A stretch of 15,831 bases of DNA, from positions 1 through 15,831 of the forward strand of contig JALRJW010000081.1 of the NCBI GenBank assembly GCA_023268955.1. The letters are read 5' to 3'. Within the stretch, counting starts at the first letter, position 1. Each line of letters opens with the position of its first letter. Below, one piece after another: positions 1-6,940 of this stretch. The translations under genes and the position numbers were made by a program. Source of the stretch: Aliarcobacter sp. GTDB taxonomy: Bacteria; Campylobacterota; Campylobacteria; Campylobacterales; Arcobacteraceae. The notes beneath the pieces were generated by a model that saw only the letters and a list, made by a program, of their open reading frames with translations, ran no database searches and had not been told where the DNA came from.

Positions 1-333
1 GTTGACATTATAAAAGCAATAAAAAATGCAAATAAACAATTAGATAAAAAGATATTTAAAGGCCCCTTAGTTCCCGATACAGCATTTTCAAAACAAAATA
101 GAAAAAACTTTAAATATTTTGTTGCTATGTACCATGACCAAGGATTAATTCCTTTAAAAGCTTTATATTTTGACCAAAGTATAAATGTAAGTCTAAATTT
201 ACCGATAATCAGAACTTCTGTTGACCATGGAACAGCTTTTGATATAGCTTACAAAAATGCAAATATCAATACAAAAAGTTATGTAAATGCCATAAAAGAA
301 GCAGCTAGCTTAGCACTAAATAAACATAACTAG
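1..333 (+). CDS. pdxA: 4-hydroxythreonine-4-phosphate dehydrogenase, C-terminal part (5' truncated by window)
   Basis: PdxA oxidises and decarboxylates 4-phosphohydroxy-L-threonine in the DXP-dependent pyridoxal 5'-phosphate pathway, in the cytoplasm. The reading frame is open from the first base and 110 residues are visible, about the last third of a family near 330 residues. Family motifs are clear: GPLVPDTAF, YHDQGLIPLK and VDHGTAFDIAYK. The histidines in YHDQG and DHGTA correspond to metal-ligand positions known from the family. The ATG at 127 is internal, not the start. The stop is followed after 5 bases by the next gene, so the two are probably cotranscribed. The 5' end and promoter lie outside the window. 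Confidence 0.95.
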   Translation, partial: VDIIKAIKNANKQLDKKIFKGPLVPDTAFSKQNRKNFKYFVAMYHDQGLIPLKALYFDQSINVSLNLPIIRTSVDHGTAFDIAYKNANINTKSYVNAIKEAASLALNKHN

Positions 334-338
334 ATCTT

Positions 339-1406
339 ATGAAAACACTTGAAGCTTGCTATGAAATTAACTTAAACAAAGTCAATTTTATTGAGAGAAA
401 ACAAAGAATAACCCATCCTAAAACTATCATAAACGGGCCATCAAAAGTTGGTAAAAGTTACTTAATATTCGATTTCTTATCAAATTTTAAAAATGAAGAT
501 TATATTTATGTTGATTTTTTAGATATGAGAAATGATAAAAAAGAGATTGAATTTGAACTTGATAGCTTTTTGAGGGCAAAAAAAATCAAAGTTTTAGTTT
601 TAGAAAACTTTGATTTTTCTTTTGACCTACCCTATTGTGACAACATAATCATTACTACAAACATAAATAAAAAAATACGTGGTTTTAAAAATATTTTTAT
701 AAAAGCATTAGATTTTGAAGAGTATTTACTCCATGATACTAGACATCAAAATACAATTGTAAGTTTCAATAACTTCTTAAAATACGGTAATTTAAGTGAA
801 ATTGTAAACCTAGATGAAAATAAAAGAGTTCAAAGATTACAAGAACTTTTAATCTTGCAAAATAAAGATGCAACTGATTTTGAAATACTTAAAATCTTAA
901 TTGAAAACATTGATGAAAAGAAATCTATTTTTCAGTTATTTAATACTCTTAAGTCAAAAATCAAAATATCAAAAGATAGATTTTATGATACATGTTCAAG
1001 ACTTCAAGAAAACAATACTATTTACTTTTTGCAAAAATACAATCAAGAAAAAGCTAATAAAAAAATATATTTATATAATCACTCATTTTTAAATGTAATA
1101 AGTCATAACAAAAAATTAAAAAATGAATTTTCAAATATGATATTTTTGGAATTAATTGGTAAATATAGTGATGTATTTTATTTAGATAATATAGATTTTT
1201 ATATTCCAAAAGAAAATAGTGCCATAGTAGCAATTCCATTTTTTAACTCATTTTTAATGAAAAATCAACTAAAAAAAGTACATAAATCCATTAAAGAAAA
1301 CAATATAGACAAACTTTTTATTGTTACTATTTCAAATGAAGAAAAGTTTAAACTTAATGATATACAAGTTGAAGTACTACCCTTTTATGAATGGGCACTA
1401 ACTTAA
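339..1406 (+). CDS. AAA ATPase of the DUF4143-like type, degenerate C-terminal domain
   Basis: Predicted cytoplasmic P-loop ATPase of 355 residues; its cellular role is unknown. Visible parts: a Walker A motif GPSKVGKS (33-40); a Walker B-like strand VLVLEN (85-90), with Glu-Asn instead of the usual acidic pair; a sensor-1-like TTN (106-108); the LDFEEYL segment typical of AAA_14/DUF4143 ATPases (124-130); a predicted winged-helix region (about 195-260); and a C-terminal alpha/beta domain (about 270-355). In DUF4143 proteins that last domain resembles a PD-(D/E)xK nuclease, but here the expected Glu-x-Lys strand reads AIVAIPFF, so nuclease activity is unlikely. The start has no obvious ribosome binding site and lies 5 bases after the pdxA stop, suggesting translational coupling. 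Family assignment is by motif pattern and memory. Confidence 0.75.
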   Translation: MKTLEACYEINLNKVNFIERKQRITHPKTIINGPSKVGKSYLIFDFLSNFKNEDYIYVDFLDMRNDKKEIEFELDSFLRAKKIKVLVLENFDFSFDLPYCDNIIITTNINKKIRGFKNIFIKALDFEEYLLHDTRHQNTIVSFNNFLKYGNLSEIVNLDENKRVQRLQELLILQNKDATDFEILKILIENIDEKKSIFQLFNTLKSKIKISKDRFYDTCSRLQENNTIYFLQKYNQEKANKKIYLYNHSFLNVISHNKKLKNEFSNMIFLELIGKYSDVFYLDNIDFYIPKENSAIVAIPFFNSFLMKNQLKKVHKSIKENNIDKLFIVTISNEEKFKLNDIQVEVLPFYEWALT

Positions 1407-1438
1407 CTTTATTAAACGAATTTTAATGATTTTTTTAG

Positions 1439-1444
1439 TATAAT
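1439..1444 (+). promoter_or_regulatory. Promoter -10 box upstream of pyrH
   Basis: A perfect TATAAT preceded by a run of seven T residues (TTTTTTTAG directly before the box) and no convincing -35 hexamer. This is the arrangement known for Campylobacter/Helicobacter sigma-70 promoters. It lies 25 bases before the pyrH ATG, in the 62-base gap after the ATPase gene, and probably drives the whole pyrH-to-amiA run. A ribosome binding site AAGGAAG follows at 1457-1463. Confidence 0.7.
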
Positions 1445-1468
1445 CCACAAATTATAAAGGAAGCGCAT

Positions 1469-2179
1469 ATGAACAAAAGAGTACTTGTAAAGTTTTCTGG
1501 TGAAGCATTAGCTGGTGAAGAGGGTTATGGTATTGACACTCAAATCTTGGACTATATTGCTGATGAAATAAAAAGTCTTGTTGATAACGGTATAGAGGTT
1601 GGTATTGTTATTGGTGGTGGTAACATTATCAGAGGTGTTTCAGCTGCGGCAGATGGAATTATTAAAAGAACAAGTGCTGACTACATGGGTATGCTAGGAA
1701 CTGTTATTAACGGTGTTGCTATGCAAGAGGCTTTAGAGCACAAAGGTTTAAATGCTAGACTTCAAACAGCTATCAAAATGGAACAAATTGCTGAGCCATT
1801 TATTGTAAGAAAAGCTAGAAGACACCTTGAAAAAAACAGAATTGTAATATTTGGAGCTGGAACTGGTAACCCATATTTTACAACTGATACAGCTGCAACT
1901 TTAAGAGCTACAGAAATTGGAGCTTCAATGCTTATTAAAGCAACAAAAGTTGATGGTGTTTATGATAAAGACCCAATGAAATATGATGATGCTGTAAAAT
2001 TAGACACAATTACATATGATAAAGCTTTAGAAGATCACATCAAAGTTATGGATGATACAGCTATTGCATTAGCAAAAGACAATAACTTACCTATCGTAGT
2101 TGCTAATATGAACGAAAAAGGTAACTTATTAGCAATCATCAATGGTGATTACTCAAAATGTTCAATTGTTAAAAACTAA
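1469..2179 (+). CDS. pyrH: UMP kinase
   Basis: Cytoplasmic hexameric kinase of the amino-acid-kinase fold that phosphorylates UMP to UDP, the step committing pyrimidines to UTP and CTP; not homologous to eukaryotic UMP/CMP kinases. The 236-residue length is normal for bacteria. Motifs: KFSGEALAG (8-16), the glycine-rich GGGNIIRG (49-56), GTGNPYFTTDTAA in the UMP-binding region (131-143) and KATKVDGVYDKDP near the nucleotide site (157-169). The ATG has a strong AAGGAAG Shine-Dalgarno sequence and a TATAAT promoter just upstream. It is the first gene of a tight run into rpoZ (12-base gap), spoT and tyrS. The order pyrH-rpoZ-spoT-tyrS is one I recall from Campylobacter jejuni. Confidence 0.98.
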   Translation: MNKRVLVKFSGEALAGEEGYGIDTQILDYIADEIKSLVDNGIEVGIVIGGGNIIRGVSAAADGIIKRTSADYMGMLGTVINGVAMQEALEHKGLNARLQTAIKMEQIAEPFIVRKARRHLEKNRIVIFGAGTGNPYFTTDTAATLRATEIGASMLIKATKVDGVYDKDPMKYDDAVKLDTITYDKALEDHIKVMDDTAIALAKDNNLPIVVANMNEKGNLLAIINGDYSKCSIVKN

Positions 2180-2191
2180 GGAAGAAATAAA

Positions 2192-2410
2192 ATGAATAGA
2201 TTAGAAGAAAGAATTAGCGAAGCACTAAAATACACAAACAATGATAGATATATCTTATCAATTGCTGTAGGACAAAGAGCTGACGAATTAAGTAAAGGAG
2301 CTAAACCTTTATTAGCTCAAAACACTCAAAACATGAAATATACTGATATTGCTATTGACGAAATTGCATCAGGTTTATTAAAAATCGAAGGACTAGTTGA
2401 TAAAGAATAA
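2192..2410 (+). CDS. rpoZ: DNA-directed RNA polymerase omega subunit
   Basis: Omega is the small RNA polymerase subunit that chaperones beta-prime into the core enzyme and, in proteobacteria, forms part of ppGpp binding site 1. The 72 residues fit the short epsilon-type omega. The N-terminal MNRLEERISEAL, then NNDRYILSIAVGQRADEL, correspond to the conserved 'nRF.L...a..RA..L' pattern of the family, and the central IAIDEIASG fits the usual 'A..EI..G' helix. The ribosome binding site AAGGAAG starts at 2178, at the end of pyrH. Direct linkage to spoT is widespread in proteobacteria, consistent with omega's part in the ppGpp response. Confidence 0.95.
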   Translation: MNRLEERISEALKYTNNDRYILSIAVGQRADELSKGAKPLLAQNTQNMKYTDIAIDEIASGLLKIEGLVDKE

Positions 2411-2444
2411 TCTTATCTTTATCTTAATTTTTCAGTAGGTATTT

Positions 2445-4604
2445 ATGGATCCATTTATTAAAAAAGTTCAAAAAATAAATACTACTGAAGAAGCTATTAA
2501 TCTACTTAAGCAAACTACAACTCTTACCCCTAAACTTGAAGAGATAATCTCTTTTACTATGGATGCCCATGAAGGTCAATATAGAAAAAGAGGAGAACCT
2601 TATAGTGTTCACCCTATTTTAGTCGCTTGTATTACAGCACATTTTTCAAATGAAGAGGCTATTATTGCAACTTCTCTTTTACATGATGTTGTTGAAGACA
2701 CTCATTATGATTTAAATTTTGTTAAAGATAAATGGGGAAGTGATATTGCTCATATGGTTGATGGATTAACTAAAATCGATGAAATTAGAGAACATGAACT
2801 TGTTCCTTCTAATCAATCAACAGATAGAAAATTAATCTCTTCTGCTTTAACATTTAGAAAAATGCTAATTGCCTCAATTGATGATGTAAGAGTTTTAATT
2901 GTTAAACTTTGTGATAGACTTCACAATATGCTAACTTTAGATGCTTTAGCACCTGAAAAGCAAAGAAGAATAGCGGAAGAGACTTTAGTTGTTTATGTAC
3001 CAATTGCAAATAGATTGGGTATATCAACACTAAAAAATGCTTTAGAAGATTTGGCATTTTATTATATCTATCCTATTGAATATGAAAAAATAGATAGATT
3101 CTTAAAAGAACAACAACAAACTATTGAAGTTACTTTTAACAACTTTATTTCAACAACAAAAGATTTGCTTGATAAAAAAGGTTTTGATTTAAATAACATA
3201 AAAATCTATTCAAGAATTAAACACCACTACTCTATTTATTTAAAAATGCAAAGAAAAGGTATTACTATTGATGAAGTTTTAGACCTTTTTGCTATTAGAA
3301 TCTTAGTTGATGATCCTATTGAGTGTTATAGAATATTAGGTTTTATTCACTTAGAGTTTAAACCTTTGATCTCAAGATTTAAAGATTATGTAGCAACTCC
3401 TAAAGAGAATGGTTATCAAACAATTCACACAACTGTTTTTCATAATTCAAAAATTTATGAAATCCAAATTAGAACATTTGATATGCACAAAATTGCTGAA
3501 TATGGAATTGCTGCTCACTGGAAATATAAATCAGGTGAAAGATCAAATAATCAAAACAATAATATAAATCTTAACTGGTTAAAGTCTTTAGAGTTTACAA
3601 ATGAAAATGTTGAAGAGTTTTATCAAGAAACAAAAGATAATCTTCATGCAAATGAGATTGTTGTTTATTCACCAAAAGGTAAAACTTTTATCCTGCCTCA
3701 AAATGCAACAGCTTATGATTTTGCATATGCTGTACACACTGATATTGGTAATAAAGCAACTGGTTGTTATATAAATAGAACTAAAAAACCTCTTTTAACT
3801 CAACTAAAAAGTACTGATATCGTTGAAATTATAGTTGGAAAAAATGAAATTGCAAGATGTTCTTGGTTAGACATGGTTCAAACATCAAAGGCAAAAAAAG
3901 AGATAAGGCTATTTTGTTCACATAGACAAAAAGAGATTGATGAGTTAACGGGAATAAATATTATTAATACTGTTTTTTCAAATTATGGACAAAATATAGC
4001 ATATCAAATAGTTATTCCATCACCCCATAAAATACCTGTTATTTTAGACCACTATAAACATATTATTCATTTAACTGAAAAAAATATTATTAAAAATAGA
4101 GGTTTAATGACAAGGTTCAAAATCTTGACAAATAAAGTAAAAGAATACAAGTTTGACAAGATTTTAGTATATTCGAATTTTAGTATAAATGCTGTATCAT
4201 TTGACCATTGTTGTCACCCTAAATTTAATGATGATATAGTTGCTTTTAAAAATGGAAATGAAGCAATTGTTCATCATAAGATGTGTGATAAGGCTTATGA
4301 AAAGATAAAGAATCATGAAGATATGCTATTTTGTAGATGGGTTCAGGACACACTTTATCAATACAAAATGGTTGTTAGTTTACCAAATACTCAAGGTGAG
4401 TTGGCAAAACTTTTAACATTCATGTCACAGTATGAGGGATATATTTTATCCGTAGATTATGGAAGACAAAAACATTCTTATAGACAATATTGCGATATTG
4501 AATTTGAGATTAATAAATCAAATAAAGATGAAGTAAAAAGGCTTATGGAGAAAAAAGTTAAAATAATTGAATTTTTCTCAAAAAAAGACGCATATAAAAA
4601 TTAA
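2445..4604 (+). CDS. spoT: Bifunctional (p)ppGpp synthetase/hydrolase, long RSH type
   Basis: Makes and degrades (p)ppGpp, the stringent-response alarmone. At 719 residues it has the full long-RSH layout. The N-terminal HD hydrolase domain shows H56, the H80-D81 pair in LLHDVVEDT, and D157 in CDRLHN, so hydrolysis should be intact. The synthetase domain has SRIKHHYSIYLKM (256-268) and RFKDYVATPKENGYQTIHT (311-329). Its RFKD marks the bifunctional class; RelA-type monofunctional enzymes carry EFDD. Then follow a TGS domain (about 404-465), the conserved-cysteine region with C589-C590 and a matching later Cys, and a C-terminal ACT/RRM domain (about 645-719). It is probably the only long RSH of the cell, as in Campylobacter and Helicobacter (inference). 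The ribosome binding site before ATG 2445 is weak. Confidence 0.97.
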   Translation: MDPFIKKVQKINTTEEAINLLKQTTTLTPKLEEIISFTMDAHEGQYRKRGEPYSVHPILVACITAHFSNEEAIIATSLLHDVVEDTHYDLNFVKDKWGSDIAHMVDGLTKIDEIREHELVPSNQSTDRKLISSALTFRKMLIASIDDVRVLIVKLCDRLHNMLTLDALAPEKQRRIAEETLVVYVPIANRLGISTLKNALEDLAFYYIYPIEYEKIDRFLKEQQQTIEVTFNNFISTTKDLLDKKGFDLNNIKIYSRIKHHYSIYLKMQRKGITIDEVLDLFAIRILVDDPIECYRILGFIHLEFKPLISRFKDYVATPKENGYQTIHTTVFHNSKIYEIQIRTFDMHKIAEYGIAAHWKYKSGERSNNQNNNINLNWLKSLEFTNENVEEFYQETKDNLHANEIVVYSPKGKTFILPQNATAYDFAYAVHTDIGNKATGCYINRTKKPLLTQLKSTDIVEIIVGKNEIARCSWLDMVQTSKAKKEIRLFCSHRQKEIDELTGINIINTVFSNYGQNIAYQIVIPSPHKIPVILDHYKHIIHLTEKNIIKNRGLMTRFKILTNKVKEYKFDKILVYSNFSINAVSFDHCCHPKFNDDIVAFKNGNEAIVHHKMCDKAYEKIKNHEDMLFCRWVQDTLYQYKMVVSLPNTQGELAKLLTFMSQYEGYILSVDYGRQKHSYRQYCDIEFEINKSNKDEVKRLMEKKVKIIEFFSKKDAYKN

Positions 4605-4636
4605 CTAATAAAATTAAAAAGAAGGACTAGTATTTA

Positions 4637-5845
4637 ATGGAAAACAAAGTACAAGAAGCATTAAATGAGATACAAAGAGGAACATCTGAAATTATCGATT
4701 TAGAAAGAATTGAATTTCTAATCAAAAGATATTATGAAACAGGTGAGAACTTTTATGTGAAAGCTGGATTTGATCCAACTGCACCAGACTTACATTTAGG
4801 GCATACGGTACTTATCCAAAAACTTGCGACGTTCCAAAAATTTGGAGGAATTGTTCAGTTTTTAATTGGAGATTTTACAGCAACTATTGGTGATCCAACA
4901 GGAAAAAGTGAAACAAGAAAAGTTTTAAGCAAAGAAGATGTGCAAAATAATGCTGTTTCATATAAAGAACAAGTATTCAAAATTTTAGATGAATCAAAAA
5001 CTCAAGTAATGTTTAATTCATCATGGTTAAATGATTTAGGAACAGGTGGATTAATTGCACTTGCTTCAAACTTAACTGTTGCAAGAATGCTTGAAAGAGA
5101 TGATTTTTCAAAAAGATATGCTTCTAATACTCCAATTGCTGTAAGTGAATTTACATATCCATTACTACAAGGTTATGATTCAGTTGCTATGAAAAGTGAC
5201 ATTGAATTAGGTGGAACAGACCAAAAATTTAATCTTTTAATGGGAAGAACACTTCAAAAAGCCTATAATGTGGGTAAACAACAAGCTGTTTTAATGATGC
5301 CTATTTTAGAAGGTTTAGATGGGATTCAAAAAATGTCTAAATCTTTAGGAAATTATATCGGTGTTACTGATGAAGCATTTGATATGTTTGGTAAAGTTTT
5401 ATCAATTAGTGATGAATTAATGTGGAGATATTATGAATTACTTTCTAGTAAATCATTAAAAGAGATTGAAGAGTTAAAACAAGGTGTTCAAAATGGAACA
5501 CTTCACCCAAAAGTAGTTAAAGATGATTTAGCTGCTGAAATCGTAGATCGATTCCATGGTGTTGGACAAGGAGAAATAGCTAAGCAAGAATTCGCAAAAG
5601 TTTTTGCTAAAAAAGATATTCCAACTGACATACCTGAATTTACATTAGAAGATGGAATTTGGTTAGGTCAAGCTTTAGTTGATGCAGGTTTAGTAGCTTC
5701 AACTTCACAAGCAAGAAGGGATATACAAGCAGGTGCTGTTAAGTTAAATCAAGAAAAAGTAACAGATGATAAGCTAAATTTACAAAAAGGTGAATATATT
5801 TTACAAAAAGGTAAAAAAAGTTTCGCTAAGATAGTAATAAAATAA
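4637..5845 (+). CDS. tyrS: Tyrosyl-tRNA synthetase
   Basis: Class I aminoacyl-tRNA synthetase charging tRNA-Tyr in the cytoplasm. The 402 residues show the HIGH-type motif HLGH (53-56), KAGFDPTAPDLHLG before it, the tyrosine-pocket stretch around QGYDS and ELGGTDQKFN, KMSKS (232-236), and a C-terminal S4 RNA-binding domain around SQARRDIQAGAVKLN. The variant KMSKS with HLGH places it with the TyrRZ/TyrZ-like bacterial branch rather than the E. coli TyrS branch (inference from motif style). A GAAGGA ribosome binding site precedes the ATG. The gene lies 32 bases after spoT and 10 bases before the flavin oxidoreductase, so it belongs to the same operon. Confidence 0.97.
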   Translation: MENKVQEALNEIQRGTSEIIDLERIEFLIKRYYETGENFYVKAGFDPTAPDLHLGHTVLIQKLATFQKFGGIVQFLIGDFTATIGDPTGKSETRKVLSKEDVQNNAVSYKEQVFKILDESKTQVMFNSSWLNDLGTGGLIALASNLTVARMLERDDFSKRYASNTPIAVSEFTYPLLQGYDSVAMKSDIELGGTDQKFNLLMGRTLQKAYNVGKQQAVLMMPILEGLDGIQKMSKSLGNYIGVTDEAFDMFGKVLSISDELMWRYYELLSSKSLKEIEELKQGVQNGTLHPKVVKDDLAAEIVDRFHGVGQGEIAKQEFAKVFAKKDIPTDIPEFTLEDGIWLGQALVDAGLVASTSQARRDIQAGAVKLNQEKVTDDKLNLQKGEYILQKGKKSFAKIVIK

Positions 5846-5855
5846 GGGTCTAATA

Positions 5856-6938
5856 GTGAAAATAGGAAAACATGAAATAAAACACCCAATCATTCAAGGG
5901 GGAATGGGTGTTGGGATTAGCTGGGATCAACTAGCTGGTAACGTAAGCAAAGAAGGTGCATTAGGTGTAATTTCTGCAGTAGGAACAGGATACTACAGAA
6001 ATAGATCAGAAAATGTTCAAATTATTACAAAAAAAGATAAGCCAAAAGATGTAGCAAACTTTTATAATAAAGATTCATTAAATGAAATCATTCAAAATGC
6101 TAGAAAAATTTGTGGAGATGCACCTTTAGGTTGTAATATTTTATATGCAATTAATGATTATGGTAGAGTTGTAAAAGATGCTTGTGAAGCAGGTGTTGAT
6201 ATTATTATCACAGGAGCAGGACTTCCTACAAATATGCCTGAATTTACTAAAGATTATCCAGATGTAGCTTTAGTTCCAATCGTTTCAAGTGCAAGAGCTT
6301 TAAAATTAATTTGCAAAAAATGGGAAAAGTATGGAAAAATTCCAGATGCAGTTATTGTTGAAGGTCCTTTAAGTGGTGGACACCAAGGATTTAAATATGA
6401 AGATTGTTTCAAAGAAGAGTTCCAGTTAGAAAATATTGTGCCTCCAGTTATTGAAGAAGCTAAAAAATGGGGAGATAATATTCCTATTATTGCAGCTGGA
6501 GGAATTTGGGATAAAAATGATATTGATAAATTTATTGCTATGGGATGTAGTGGTGTGCAAATGGCAACGAGATTTATTGGTACATTTGAGTGTGATGCTC
6601 ACCAAAATTTAAAAGAAGTATTAATTAATGCCCAAAAAGATGATATTAAATTAGGTAAATCTCCTGTTGGATTACCAGCAAGATCTGTAAGAACAAAACT
6701 TCATTTTTCTATGGAAAATAATACTGCGCCAAAAGTTCAATGTATATCTAACTGCGTTGCTCCATGTAACAGAGGTCATGAAGCAAAAATTGTTGGTTAC
6801 TGTATTGCAGATAGATTAGGTGCTGCATATAATGGAGATCAAGATACAGGTTTATTCTTTACTGGTTCAAATGGATATAGAATTGATAAACTTATTTCTG
6901 TTAAGGAACTAATTGAGAAATTAACTCAAGGAGAATAA
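5856..6938 (+). CDS. FMN-dependent NAD(P)H oxidoreductase, nitronate monooxygenase/FabK-like
   Basis: TIM-barrel flavoprotein of 360 residues, cytoplasmic, related to nitronate monooxygenase (former 2-nitropropane dioxygenase) and FabK enoyl-ACP reductase. Visible motifs: QGGMGVGISW near the N-terminus, SGGHQG (173-178) with the His typical of the family, AAGGIWD (213-219) for phosphate binding, and GVQMATRF (233-240). The substrate cannot be told from sequence. Start is GTG at 5856, 10 bases after tyrS; an AATAAGGGT stretch (5840-5848) is the likely ribosome binding site. The C-terminal region carries four cysteines spaced CX3CX3CX11C (296, 300, 304, 316), absent from FabK as I recall it, and could hold a metal or Fe-S cluster. 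I recall a homologue between tyrS and amiA in Campylobacter. Confidence 0.85.
   Translation: MKIGKHEIKHPIIQGGMGVGISWDQLAGNVSKEGALGVISAVGTGYYRNRSENVQIITKKDKPKDVANFYNKDSLNEIIQNARKICGDAPLGCNILYAINDYGRVVKDACEAGVDIIITGAGLPTNMPEFTKDYPDVALVPIVSSARALKLICKKWEKYGKIPDAVIVEGPLSGGHQGFKYEDCFKEEFQLENIVPPVIEEAKKWGDNIPIIAAGGIWDKNDIDKFIAMGCSGVQMATRFIGTFECDAHQNLKEVLINAQKDDIKLGKSPVGLPARSVRTKLHFSMENNTAPKVQCISNCVAPCNRGHEAKIVGYCIADRLGAAYNGDQDTGLFFTGSNGYRIDKLISVKELIEKLTQGE
6928..6933 (+). promoter_or_regulatory. Shine-Dalgarno site deciding the amiA start at ATT 6941
   Basis: AAGGAG lies at the very end of the upstream gene. Seven bases separate it from ATT at 6941, the ideal distance, while ATA at 6935 is only one base away. 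No ATG, GTG, TTG or CTG exists in this frame between the in-frame stop at 6914-6916 and TTG 7079. Confidence 0.7.
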
Positions 6939-6940
6939 AA

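Noticed and set aside
901..1239. Short frames inside the AAA ATPase gene on both strands
   Set aside because: AT-rich random frames rich in Lys/Ile/Phe/Tyr, wholly inside a longer gene that has recognisable motifs.
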